Shown here: piece by piece, positions 56,001 through 62,760 of the stretch | Numbering within the stretch: position 1 is the stretch's first letter | Layout: each line of letters opens with the position of its first letter | Source of the DNA: Cepaea nemoralis | Taxonomy: Eukaryota; Mollusca; Gastropoda; Stylommatophora; Helicidae | Assembly (NCBI GenBank): GCA_014155875.1 | Contig: JACEFZ010028322.1 | Coordinates: 1 to 64,000, forward strand | Direction of reading: 5' to 3' | DNA length: 64,000 nt | Translations under genes and position numbers: made by a program | The notes under the pieces: model-generated | The model's database searches: none | What the model saw: the letters and a program-made list of their open reading frames with translations, nothing else | What the model was told of the DNA's origin: nothing

Positions 56001-59000
56001 GAGATATCGATCCCTGGACTTGGTATGTTCAGGAATTCGTGCAGAGAATTTAAAGTTATAGATGCTGGCAATGAGCAAATGATAAATAAAGGGTAAGTAT
56101 AACAGAAATGGTAACATGTACGTAAGACAAAAGGTAAGTGACGTATCAGATGAAAGTTTTGTATAACAGAAGACAGTCGGTAAATTAAGACAATTAAGTA
56201 AACAGGGCATAAGAGAAAAGTGGGACATGTGATTAGTAATGATTGCCATCATCACATTTCTGACGGGACCATGGGTGCTCTGATCTTGTCTTTAAAACCT
56301 CTGCCAGCCTGATCACACCAGCTCTGTGTTGGCTAATAAATGCCTTGTGCTCTTGAAAAAATGTTCATGAGATAAAAGATAAGCTAAGTGGACACAGGGC
56401 AATAGGTCAGTGGGACATCAGTGGACAAAAGGCGATAGGTCAGTGGGACGTCAGAGAAGAGGTAAAATATTAGAGAAAAACTAAGTGGAATATAGGAGAT
56501 AGAGGGGAGTATTAGAGAAACAGTGAAACATAAGAATAACAGTGGATCATAAGACAAGAAGTAAATGGACCATAGGAGACAAATGTGGAACATGGGAGAC
56601 AAATGTGGAACATGGGAGACAAATGTGGAACACTGGAGACAAATGTGGAACATGGGAGACAAATGTGAAACATGGGAGACAAATGTGGACCACGGGAGAC
56701 AAATGTGGAACATGGGAGACAAATGTGGAACATGGGAGACAAATGTGGAACATGGGAGACAAATGTGGAACATTGGAGACAAATGTGGAACACTGGAGAC
56801 AAATGTGGAACACGGAGACAAATGTGGAACATGGGAGACAAATGTGGAACACTGGAGACAAATGTGGAACACTGGAGACAAATGTGGAACACTGGAGACA
56901 AATGTGGAACATTGGAGACAAATGTGGAACACTGGAGACAAATGTGGAACATGGGAGACAAATGTGGAACATGGGAGACAAATGTGGAATACTGGAGACA
57001 AATGTGGAACATGGGAGACAAATGTGGAACATGGGAGACAAATGTGGAACACAGGAGACAAATGTGGAACATGGGAGACAAATGTGGAACATGGGAGACA
57101 AATGTGGAACATGGGAGACAAATGTGGAACATGGGAGACAAATGTGGAACATGGGAGACAAATGTGGAACATGGGAGACAAATGTGGAACATGGGAGACA
57201 AATGTGGAACATGGGAGACAATTGTGGAACACTGGAGACAAATGTGGAACATGGGAGACAAATGTGGAACATGGGAGACAAATGTGGAACATGGGAGACA
57301 AATGTGAAACACTGGAGACAAATGTGGAACACTGGAGACAAATGTGGAACATGGGAGACAAATGTGGAACATGGGAGACAAATGTGGAATACTGGAGACA
57401 AATGTGGAACATGGGAGACAAATGTGGAACATGGGAGACAAATGTGGAACACAGGAGACAAATGTGGAACACAGGAGACAAATGTGGAACATGGGAGACA
57501 AATGTGGAACATGGGAGACAAATGTGGAACATGGGAGACAAATGTGGAACATGGGAGACAAATGTGGAACACTGGAGACAAATGTGGAACATGGGAGACA
57601 AATGTGGAACATGGGAGACAAATGTGGAACACAGGAGACAAATGTGGAACACAGGAGACAAATGTGGAACATGGGAGACAAATGTGGAACACTGGAGACA
57701 AATGTGGAACATGGGAGACAAATGTGGAACATGGGAGACAAATGTGGAACACTGGAGACAAATGTGGAACATGGGAGACAAATGTGGAACATACCTGCGG
57801 AGAAGAATGATGATCATGATGGTGGCGATGGCCATACAGAGGATGACGGCCACGATGGACCCAGCAATGATTGCCACAGGAGTGCTGAAGGCTGAAACCA
57901 TCAAGTCAAACTATTTCTGTCATGCATAACACACTAGTAGCAATAGGGACACTGCAACCAACCCACCAACAAATAAATCAACCTTCCAACCAACCCACCA
58001 TCAATCATACAACCAATCTAACAACCAACCCACCAAACAATAAATCAACCTTCCAACCAACCAACCCACCCACTAATCATCCAACCAATCTAAGAACCAA
58101 CCCACCAACTAATAAATCAACCTGCCAACAAACTAACCAACCCACCCACCCACCAATCATCCAACCAACCCACTAACCAATAAATCAACCTTCTCAACAA
58201 CCAACAAACCATCCAACCAACCTACCAACCAACCCACCAACTAATAAATCAACCTGCCAACAAACTAACCAACCCACCCACCCACCAATCATCCAACCAA
58301 CCAATAAATCAACCTTCTCAACAACCAGCAATCCAACTAACCAACCAATCATCCAACCAACCTACCAACCAATAAATCAACCTTCCCACCAATCCAACCT
58401 ACCAACCCACCCACCCATCTACCCACCAACAAATTCACCCATCCATCTACGCCCCCCCCCCCCCCAACAAATTCATCCATCCATCTACCCACCAAACAAC
58501 CAATTCACCCATCCATCTACCCACCAACCAGTCAAGAACAACCAACTAACCCCACCCACCCACCCATCACAGCTCTCAGTGTTCAGACCATGTGGACTGC
58601 CATGGCAAGCTACCACAACCCCGCCTGTATAACCTGCCATGTCAGTCACAGTGGGACTCCTTATATCCCATGATAAGAATGCAGTGATGACTTGTTATGT
58701 CCCTTAAACCCAATTTCCAGTCTCTTCCCTTCTTGTAGACTTCATCCAGCCCTGTGGAGGTTGTCAGTGTGTGATAGCTGGGGCACGTCACATCACACCC
58801 CATGAATTCTTCATCTCCAGGCTCCGCCAGATCATGGCTAAACATCCCCTAAGTAACTGTTGCATGTTTTTACACATCAGTGTCTGTTTGTGAGCTGATG
58901 AAAGCTCTCGGGCTACAGTGCCTGTTGTGTCACATGTGATTGTATTTGTGTAAAGCTGTCCTATTCTACTTCGTGTGGTGTTTTATTTACTTGTTGCATC

Positions 59001-59202
59001 TTTACAGCTCTGCTATATTTCCACAAATCTTATTTCTCCTGTTGGACATCTCACACAGCAATGAGTACACACACACATGTACACACATGTACACACACAT
59101 ACACACACACTAATGATACTTACACTCTTTTTGCTGCCCAGTCTGAACAATCAGTGGCTCACTGAACTCCCCCCAGCCATTGTTAGTGGTCTCACATCGA
59201 AC
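29631..59202 (-). CDS. Eph: Eph receptor tyrosine kinase, C-terminal half (12 exons)
   Basis: Eph receptors are single-pass membrane kinases that bind ephrins on neighbouring cells and signal in axon guidance and tissue boundaries. Exons in order: 59124-59202, 57795-57891, 54748-54797, 50205-50255, 48887-49042, 47192-47377, 45393-45454, 43779-43877, 40050-40358, 33835-33977, 32854-32986, 29631-29777. All have GT/AG ends and matching phases; together 1512 nt, 503 codons plus stop. Seen: end of FN3-2, transmembrane helix, juxtamembrane [15 protein letters not shown], glycine loop GGGEFGDV, VAIK lysine, HRDLAARN, DFGLSR, WTAPEA, SAM domain. Ligand-binding, Cys-rich and first FN3 exons would lie above 64000. 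A one-base deletion and a one-base insertion in exon 40050-40358 damage the DVWSYG segment as written. Class A or B cannot be assigned. Confidence 0.95.
29985..31545. repeat. 33-bp minisatellite
   Basis: About 47 copies of a 33-bp unit with CACTGGGAGAAGTGTCTACA and GCTCCAAGGAGAC. It sits in the intron that splits the SAM domain. The 517-codon frame across it is repeat-derived. Confidence 0.97.
31560..31792. repeat. 81-bp tandem repeat, 2.8 copies
   Basis: Near-identical copies beginning AGGTGAGCACCTGCATGTTT and ending ATCATCATCACGTGCCTCC; recent by their identity. Confidence 0.97.
31793..32584. other. Intron sequence without recognised gene
   Basis: Unique sequence with an A/C-rich AACAAACAAAC tract near 32250-32285. 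Confidence 0.5.
32585..32706 (+). mobile_element. Truncated LINE 3' end
   Basis: GCCAATTCTTAACCTTTTGA and AAATAAGTTTGTCGTTC match the 3' end of the LINE at 59515-62370 (read on its own strand). A 5'-truncated copy of about 120 bp. Confidence 0.65.
32854..32986 (-). CDS. Eph: Eph exon: first half of SAM domain
   Basis: 133 nt; the split Arg codon CG/C joins the kinase exon; ends phase 0 at GTAATC. Encodes [17 protein letters not shown] and [32 protein letters not shown] and ERY are SAM helix 1-2 signatures of Eph receptors. Confidence 0.95.
33030..33770. repeat. 15-bp minisatellite
   Basis: About 48 copies of CTGTCTCTGTACCAG and CTGTCTCTGTAAACT variants, between the SAM exon at 32986 and the kinase exon at 33835. 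Confidence 0.95.
33835..33977 (-). CDS. Eph: Eph exon: kinase C-terminus and linker
   Basis: 143 nt, ends phase 2 at a GTCAGT donor. Encodes [36 protein letters not shown] and [13 protein letters not shown] and R of HRP are conserved kinase subdomain XI residues. The acceptor TGTTGCAG plus GACTGCCC is the pattern of the 30-bp array upstream. Confidence 0.97.
33970..34421. repeat. 30-bp minisatellite made from the 3' splice site of an Eph exon (part 1)
   Basis: About 15 copies. On the minus strand each reads CTGTTGTCTGTGTTGTAG then GACTGTCC. The true exon start is the same with CAG and GACTGCCC. The array continues at 34987 after an insertion. Confidence 0.95.
34422..34986. mobile_element. 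565-bp insertion splitting the 30-bp array, LTR-like
   Basis: Unique sequence lying between two halves of one array, so it is an insertion. It begins TGTCACAGCC, contains TGTATTTAAGG (TATA-like) near 34733 and an AATAAA near 34877, and CCCCCACA near 34950. These are features of a solo LTR, but no matching target-site duplication was found and the exact ends are uncertain. Confidence 0.45.
34987..35852. repeat. 30-bp minisatellite made from the 3' splice site (part 2)
   Basis: About 28 further copies of the unit. Part of the array uses the variant CAACTCAGGACAG in place of CAGCTGAGGACAG. Confidence 0.95.
35853..36665. other. Unique sequence ending in a SINE-like tail
   Basis: 36595-36665 contains TAGTCGCCTCTTACGACAAT and GCTGCAGTGTTGCTATTCTT, then GGGCCCCGGC. 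I associate this motif with dispersed SINE-type repeats of molluscs and other invertebrates, from memory only. No gene seen. Confidence 0.4.
36668..37325. repeat. 26-bp minisatellite
   Basis: About 25 copies of CAACTAATCTGGTATTTGAG plus ATGCCA. Copies become shorter and ragged after 37200. Confidence 0.95.
37560..38155. repeat. Long (GAA)n purine tract
   Basis: About 590 bp in which the plus strand is almost pure purine: mixed G/A to 37690, then GAA triplets with two short interruptions rich in GGA and GCA. It lies in the Eph intron between exons 40050 and 33977. Confidence 0.97.
38156..38705. other. Intron sequence without recognised gene
   Basis: Unique, with loosely repeated AGAGACTAxAxAAGACT blocks at 38530-38620. 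Confidence 0.5.
38707..39935. repeat. 21-bp minisatellite
   Basis: About 58 copies of GTGGATGGTTTCTGGGAGAG plus A, with GGGAG/GGAAG and TTTCT/GTGTC variants. On the minus strand each unit contains CTCTCTCCCAG, which resembles a 3' splice site, but no matching exon boundary was found. Confidence 0.96.
40050..40358 (-). CDS. Eph: Eph exon: catalytic loop, activation loop and C-lobe, with compensating indels
   Basis: 309 nt, phase 0 at both ends. Encodes [54 protein letters not shown], then [19 protein letters not shown] and [15 protein letters not shown]. Between FTSSS and MWEI the sequence as written reads TCGAMALF. A base is missing near 40177 and an extra T stands near 40152-40154; the shifted frame between them reads DVWSYGVV, the family motif. 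The remainder is intact and under evident constraint, so sequencing or assembly error is the simplest reading, but a real allele cannot be excluded. Confidence 0.95.
40383..40700. repeat. ~45-bp degenerate tandem repeat
   Basis: Six to seven copies around TAATGTTGTCACACAAGAGA and CAAATATTCCAGATATTACA, followed by an (AACT)n tract at 40697-40760. Confidence 0.88.
41064..43360 (-). mobile_element. LINE (non-LTR retrotransposon), reverse transcriptase copy, 5'-truncated
   Basis: Three frames join: the end of an endonuclease domain ([13 protein letters not shown], 43330-42971), the RT core (42963-41938: [36 protein letters not shown]), then RT palm and C-terminus (41987-41082: [44 protein letters not shown]). 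Frame breaks occur near 42965 in an A-rich run and near 41960. The minus-strand 3' end runs into a short ATGAG-type repeat. It lies in an Eph intron in the gene's orientation. The clade looks RTE-like but is not certain. Confidence 0.85.
43779..43877 (-). CDS. Eph: Eph exon: helix E up to the catalytic loop
   Basis: 33 codons, phase 0 at both ends. Encodes [20 protein letters not shown] then [13 protein letters not shown]; the HR of HRDLAARN closes the exon. The acceptor TCCCCCAG sits at the edge of a 36-bp array. Confidence 0.97.
43885..45165. repeat. 36-bp minisatellite abutting an Eph acceptor
   Basis: About 35 copies with ACAGGTTAAACTCTCACATA and GGACATCAACACTGG; length varies 34-37. The array reaches to within about 8 bp of the exon at 43877. 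Confidence 0.96.
45166..45392. repeat. Degenerate ACAACATCATCAA repeat
   Basis: Irregular copies of ATGACAACATCATCAACTGA up to the donor of exon 45393. Confidence 0.75.
45393..45454 (-). CDS. Eph: Eph exon: kinase hinge
   Basis: 62 nt; the split Ser codon A/GC joins the N-lobe exon; ends phase 0. Encodes [20 protein letters not shown], including the gatekeeper Thr and hinge TEYM. Acceptor GGTTTCAG, donor GTGAGT. Confidence 0.97.
45865..45945 (-). mobile_element. tRNA-like SINE head or tRNA relic
   Basis: On the minus strand CTAGCTGTCAGTACAGCA resembles box A and TTTAGTTCGTATCCCACA resembles box B, at about 40-bp spacing. No clean cloverleaf. Confidence 0.45.
45946..46479. other. Intron sequence without recognised gene
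   Basis: Mostly unique, with no supported exon. Confidence 0.45.
46480..46745 (-). mobile_element. Decayed LINE C-terminal fragment
   Basis: On the minus strand, with frameshifts and stops, [15 protein letters not shown] and later KGKAEK and WLDYM match the C-terminal region of RTE-like LINEs (E(M/I)WFLRRM, GRQR, LN.L..W). Heavily degraded. Confidence 0.45.
47034..47201. repeat. 29-bp array made from the 5' splice site of the Eph N-lobe exon
   Basis: Six copies counting the authentic site. On the minus strand each reads TTGTTACAAAAAGTAAGTCT then G(A/T)TGACC. The first 12 bases are the exon end and GTAAGT is the donor. Starts on the plus strand near 47036, 47066, 47095, 47125, 47155 and 47184. 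Confidence 0.95.
47192..47377 (-). CDS. Eph: Eph exon: kinase N-lobe
   Basis: 186 nt, phase 1 in and phase 1 out. Encodes [15 protein letters not shown], then [33 protein letters not shown] and IFLEGVVTK. Contains the rest of the glycine loop, the ATP-anchoring Lys of VAIK and the helix C Glu of TEAS. The donor is followed by five further copies of the same splice site. Confidence 0.97.
47578..48600. repeat. 54-bp minisatellite with a three-unit higher-order repeat
   Basis: Nineteen highly similar copies of a 54-bp unit containing TTCTTCTTTGGAAAGAAGAC and AGCACTTTGTGGGATGAT. In the left part three unit types (ATTACATGCATACAATC, ATCACATGCATACAGTC, ATCACACGCATACAATC) recur in strict order, period 162. 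The 428-codon frame is repeat-derived. Confidence 0.97.
48887..49042 (-). CDS. Eph: Eph exon: regulatory juxtamembrane tyrosines and kinase start
   Basis: 156 nt. Encodes [15 protein letters not shown], then [36 protein letters not shown]. The two Tyr of the [11 protein letters not shown] motif are the known autoinhibitory phosphorylation and SH2-docking sites of the family. The first glycines of the ATP loop are at the 3' end. Donor GTTGGT is weak. Confidence 0.95.
49043..49790. other. Intron sequence with a dispersed repeat
   Basis: 49190-49222 is an (AT)n(GT)n microsatellite. 49365-49440 carries CAATGGCAAACTACTGAACA and GGGGTTGACTGCTATGTCCT, matching 21040-21105. Confidence 0.6.
49795..50160. 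repeat. AT/GT/GA microsatellite block and duplicated donor
   Basis: (AT)n(GT)n at 49795-49840, (GT)n at 50005-50050, then GA- and GTGA-rich sequence and T9 near 50152. At 49955-49975 the minus strand repeats GGATGTGAGTACTGTCT, the donor region of exon 50205-50255. Confidence 0.85.
50205..50255 (-). CDS. Eph: Eph exon: 51-bp juxtamembrane exon
   Basis: The split Val codon G/TC joins the 50-bp exon; ends phase 1. Encodes [16 protein letters not shown]. Acceptor CCCCATCCAG; a second in-frame-shifting AG eight bases downstream is not compatible with phase. The donor GTGAGT is copied at about 49960. Confidence 0.82.
50256..50700. other. Intron sequence without recognised gene
   Basis: Contains loosely repeated CAACAGTCTATC and CAACCACCCCTTAGTCTATG blocks at 50450-50610. 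Confidence 0.6.
50706..52225. repeat. 18-bp minisatellite (~84 copies)
   Basis: Units ACATGTAATCTTTGGTTG, CATGTAATCTTCAGTTGC and ACATGTAATCTATGGTTG mixed in recurring patterns. The unit is six codons, giving open frames on both strands that are not genes. Confidence 0.97.
52240..53330 (-). mobile_element. Decayed RTE-like LINE, interrupted
   Basis: On the minus strand near 52470-52400, [19 protein letters not shown] is RT motif B; a stop follows at once. Near 53230-53160, [12 protein letters not shown] with a stop and KSKVDVM is a C-terminal LINE motif. Order on the minus strand is inverted relative to an intact element, so at least two copies or a rearrangement are present. Confidence 0.5.
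52797..52872 (+). mobile_element. tRNA-like SINE head
   Basis: GTGGTCCAGTGACTAGAATG resembles box A with D-arm, and GGTCATGTATTTAAACCCC a decayed box B. Followed by an AT-rich body. Confidence 0.5.
53331..53770. other. Intron sequence without recognised gene
   Basis: Unique AT-rich sequence; no supported exon. Confidence 0.5.
53772..54057. mobile_element. ~275-bp insertion flanked by 11-bp direct repeats
   Basis: CACAGGGTGAT at 53772-53782 and 54047-54057 brackets GC-richer sequence lying inside a 34-bp array whose units appear on both sides. One plus-strand frame stays open across the insert (for example [18 protein letters not shown]). Family not recognised; no terminal inverted repeats seen. 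Confidence 0.5.
54100..54475. repeat. 34-bp minisatellite
   Basis: About 11 copies with ACAGGGTTATATGTGAGATG and AACATACTCAACAG; an outlying copy lies at 53738-53772. Confidence 0.92.
54622..54715. repeat. 20-bp tandem repeat
   Basis: Five copies of GTGACCCCAGCTTGCCTGTG just inside the intron after exon 54748-54797. Confidence 0.95.
54748..54797 (-). CDS. Eph: Eph exon: 50-bp cytoplasmic juxtamembrane exon
   Basis: A microexon between acceptor CACATTTCAG and donor GTGAGT. It restores the phase between the transmembrane exon (ends phase 2) and the next exon (needs phase 1). Encodes [16 protein letters not shown] after a split Arg codon AG/A. Its acceptor and first four bases are the unit of the array at 54790-55015. 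Confidence 0.85.
54790..55015. repeat. ~24-bp array made from the 3' splice site of the 50-bp Eph exon
   Basis: Nine copies counting the true acceptor. On the minus strand each reads GTCACATTTCAG then AAAC, with TTTTAG or TTCAAA variants; three of the eight extra copies have lost the AG. Confidence 0.92.
55189..55590. repeat. 39-bp minisatellite
   Basis: Ten copies with GTATGTGAGGAGCTGGTTGA and GACACCTATTTGTGTGG. 13 codons per unit, open on both strands. Confidence 0.96.
55591..56570. other. Intron sequence with a poly-G tract
   Basis: 27 G at 55951-55977. A loose repeat of GGTCAGTGGGAC(G/A)TCAG near 56405-56455. No supported exon. Confidence 0.6.
56573..57792. repeat. 20-bp minisatellite abutting the Eph transmembrane exon donor
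   Basis: About 61 copies of AATGTGGAACATGGGAGACA with CACTGG and CACAGG variants. The array begins four bases inside the intron: the donor GTATGTTCCAC blends into the unit ATGTTCCACATTTGTCTCCC. Confidence 0.97.
57795..57891 (-). CDS. Eph: Eph exon: transmembrane helix
   Basis: 97 nt; the split Ser codon T/CC joins the FN3 exon. Encodes [18 protein letters not shown] and [14 protein letters not shown]: about 25 hydrophobic residues with a GxxxA-like AxxGS start and a basic stop-transfer end. The donor GTATGT opens straight into the 20-bp array. Confidence 0.93.
57940..58560. repeat. CCAACCAACCCACC-type tract
   Basis: Degenerate tetranucleotide-based repeat with a partial higher unit (AATAAATCAACCTGCCAACA), and a C run near 58451. 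Confidence 0.9.
58561..59123. other. Intron sequence without recognised gene
   Basis: Unique sequence; an ACACAC-rich stretch at 59068-59112 lies beside the FN3 exon donor. Confidence 0.5.
59124..59202 (-). CDS. Eph: Eph exon: end of second fibronectin III domain
   Basis: Acceptor CCCTCCAG, donor GTAAGT, ends in phase 1. Encodes [17 protein letters not shown] and IVQTGQQKE, matching the F/G strands that end FN3-2 before the membrane in Eph receptors. The entry phase suggests that the preceding exon ends on a codon boundary. Confidence 0.85.
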
Positions 59203-59229
59203 CTGGAGGGAATGTGTTCACATCTTAAC

Positions 59230-59512
59230 ATGGATTCTCAAACTACACAGCCAGGCACATGGAGACAGACAGACTACACATCCAGACACACAGAGACAGA
59301 CAGACTACACATCCAGACATACAAAGACAGAGACAGACAGACTACACATCCAGACATACAGAGACATAGAGACTACACATCCAGACACACAGATACAGGC
59401 AGACTATACATGCAGACACACACAGACAGGCAGACTATACATGCAGACACACAGAGACAGAGAGACTACACATCCAGACATACAGAGACAGACAGACTAC
59501 ACATGCAGACAC
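59230..59512. repeat. ~31-bp minisatellite
   Basis: Eight to nine copies with CAGACTACACATCCAGACA and CACAGAGACAGA, unit length 31-37. Confidence 0.9.
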
Positions 59513-59514
59513 AC

Positions 59515-62370
59515 AAAAAAACGAACGAACAAACTTTATTTTCAAAGGGTTAAGAATTGGGCACACAGGCCCGTCTAACATTCTGCCCTTCTATCACTCT
59601 CTTCCATACATTATTTCATTCACACATCATTCAAGGCTAACAGAGAACAGCAACAATATAAAACTTATGCATTATAAAAGCATTGGCAAAATGCGAACAT
59701 CAAAACTACACGACACAGTAACATTAGATAATGGTCTGACACTTGTTATTAGCCATGTGGAATATACTGGCCTACCAAAAGGGGACTGACTGTTATACTA
59801 GGGTTTTGTTATTATTATTATTATCACTATTATTATGGGGGAAGGTAATCCGTACTGAGATAGTGTTCGAGTAATTTGCGATTATATGAATAAGGATTGG
59901 TGATGTCTTTTATTTCTTGTGGAAGATTGTTCCACAGCTGAGCTGCAGAGTACGTTAAGCTTGTTTTGTATAAGTCAATCCTAGGCTTCGGAATGTGTAA
60001 TATATTTAAACGTTTACTGTGTCTAGCATTATATTTAAACAATGGCCAAAGGTAATTTGGGGCATTCCGATGCAAGATTTTGTGAATTAGTTTAGATTTA
60101 TTGAAAAGCAGGCGTTTGCGGAGTGGTAGTAACTGAAGGCGTTTATACAGGCTGGGATTGTCAGATAAATGTTTGCTATAAATTAGACTCATGGCCCGTT
60201 TCTGGAGTGAGTAAAGTCGCTTGGTGTTTGAATTAGAACAACCGTCCCAGATTGTAGAGCAGTAGTCAAAGTGTGTCTGAATATGAGAAGTATAGAATAG
60301 TTTCCTTGTGTCCTCATCAAGGAAGTTTTTAATTTTGGCGAGTTGGTAGACTTTTTTCGCTGTTTGTTTAATGAGCGCTTGAACGTGGGAATTAAAGGTT
60401 AGGTTTCTATCAATGATTAGGCCTAATGTTTTGTGCTCAATTACACTTTCTACTGGCATGTTATCGATGTGAAGTTGAAGTGATGTGTGTGAGCTTAGAG
60501 TTTGAAGTCTTTGTCTGGTTGTTAATAACATTGATTTTGTTTTAGTGATATTAATTTGCATACGGTTTGAATAGCTCCACCTAACTACATTATTTAATTC
60601 TTGTTGTAAAGACGACTCCAGTAAAATACAGTTTTCAGCGTTTGTGTACACTGTACAGTCGTCTGCAAATAGATCGCAGGACGATGAAAGATGCAAAGGT
60701 AGATCGTTAATATATATGGCAAATAATAGAGGGCCAAGAATAGAGCCTTGTGGTACTCCAATATTGAATGTAGTGGTTTGAGACAGCGATTTATTATGTG
60801 ATACTACTTGCTTTCTGTCCGATAGAAAAGATGATATTAGAGTGACTACATTAGGACCAATTTTCATTGTCTCAAGTTTCTTAATTAAAATAACATGGTC
60901 TATCATATCAAATGCTTTCTTGAAATCAATAAACACAGTTCCACATAGACTGTTGTTGTTTATACTCTCGTGCCAATTTTCTACCATGTTTGTTAGGGCC
61001 GTATGGCAAGAATACTTTGGTCGAAATCCTGATTGGCTGTCAACAATAAGCTTGTTGCGAACTAAATACTGTAATGTTACTTTATGGATGTGTTTTTCTA
61101 GTGGCTTAGATAGTGATGATAGTAAAGAAATGGGTCTGTAATTGTTCGGGAGACCATTGTCCAATGAACCAGATTTAAGAAGAGGGTACACTTTAGCGAT
61201 TTTGAGAGCTGATGGAAAGTGGCCTTTGGTGAGACACTGATTATATACATAGGTTAGTGATATACTGATCACTGGCGCAGCACAACGGAGAATCCGGTTG
61301 CTGATTCCATCTAAGCCAGATGAGGTTGTGTTTTTTAGGTTACTGAGGTAAGTGAATACTTCAGTGATTGTCATTAGCGGTATGTCGGAAAGAATATCGC
61401 GGGAGCATCTACTCTCGCAAAACGATGACAGCAAAGATAAGTTGCAAGGAGAATTAGGTATTGAAGCCTTCAACTGGTCTATGTCAGTTTGAAAGAACTT
61501 ACTGAATTGGTCGCATGTAATATGATTTGATGGTAAGGAATTTTGGGAGTTATACTTGTTTGTCAAAGTGTTAATTGCCTTCCATATATCCTTACTATTT
61601 GTTTTATCTATTACTAAGTTCTTAAAGTAATATTTCTTTTCCCGTCGTATGGTATATTGAACTTTGTTTCTAAGAGTACGGTATACGTTGAGATCCCGCT
61701 TTTATGTGCTTTATCTCTGTCTCTCATAATTTCAAGTATTTCCTGTGTGATCCAAGGTGACTTGACGTGGTGTTTTACTCGAACTTCCTTGATTGGCACA
61801 TGTCTATCAAGAACATCAATAAAGGTTTTCATCCAGAATTCCAAAGCATCATCCGGGTCAGGAAGCTGATATACATTGTCTAGAGGTGAACTGAGCAAGT
61901 CCTGTAAAAATGCATTTTGGTTGAAATTTTGTAACTTCTATATTTTACACTTATGTGTTTATGTTTAGGAGTTTTAATTCCTTTTTTAGACCACGTGCAG
62001 CATATTGGGTAGTGATCGCTCATTGCACAATTGGGTACGGTGCATTCTATGATGTTGTCTGAGCAAGTTACATAAATGTGATCTATGATTGTTGAAGATG
62101 ACTTTGTTACTCTAGTAGCTTGTTGTACTATTGTTGGAAATTGTATGATGCAATTATATTTCCCCATATTATGTTGGATTTGTTGGTGTCAATGTTAAAG
62201 TCTCCGAGTAGTATAATTTCTTTACCGGAAGCGAAAACCACATCCATCATGGTAGTGAAGTTTTCGTACCAGACGTGTCCAGCATTGGGATTTCGATAGA
62301 GGTAGCCAATTATCAGGGGTGTGCGGTTTTGAAGTTTTACCCAGTTCCACATTATCATTGCTAGTTAGTT
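59515..62370 (-). mobile_element. LINE (Jockey/CR1-like), nearly intact reverse transcriptase ORF
   Basis: A 577-codon frame (61566-59833) carries YRPISLLSSLSKPLEK, SGFRPKYSCHTAL, VFIDFKKAFDMIDH, GVPQGSILGPLLFAIYIND, LFADDCTVY and GLIIDRNLTF, so RT motifs 1-7 are uninterrupted. Upstream frames hold endonuclease pieces (LLGDFNID 62250-62190; SDHYPICCTW 62030) broken by frameshifts. The 3' end has GAAAATAAAGTTTGTTCGTT at 59545-59520. Truncated at the 5' end near 62370. Confidence 0.88.
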
Positions 62371-62760
62371 TGTTTTCTTGTCTTAGAACCCAGTCATCTT
62401 AGCTTTTCAATTGTGACTCTATCCGTTCCTTGCCTTATATTATTTTCATGGGCACTCTTTGCCTGTTTCCCCTCTTCCATTGTTACATTTGCCATCATAT
62501 ACTCTGCTGGTACTTCCGTGTTATTATGATATGTTTATTTGCCCTTGACAGCATTTTTCTATTTTGTTTAACATCAACGTAGTTTGCCCTAGCACAGTAT
62601 TCCACTAGTGCATTTTCAGCTTTTTCAGTGTCAGTTGATGTTTTTTTTGTTTAATGTTTATTTGCTGCTAGGTCATTCACTATTGACAGCTTTTTCTAGG
62701 CTCCATGTTTATTTCCATCTCTAAGTTGAGGTTTTCTGTTTCTTTCCCTCCAAAAATCTC
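62371..62760. other. Sequence between two LINE copies
   Basis: Nothing supported. May be degraded 5' sequence of either element. Confidence 0.4.

Noticed and set aside
56384..57929. Frames of 400-500 codons on both strands in the 20-bp array
   Set aside because: The 60-nt (three-unit) period has no stops in any frame; only the short transmembrane exon at one end is real.
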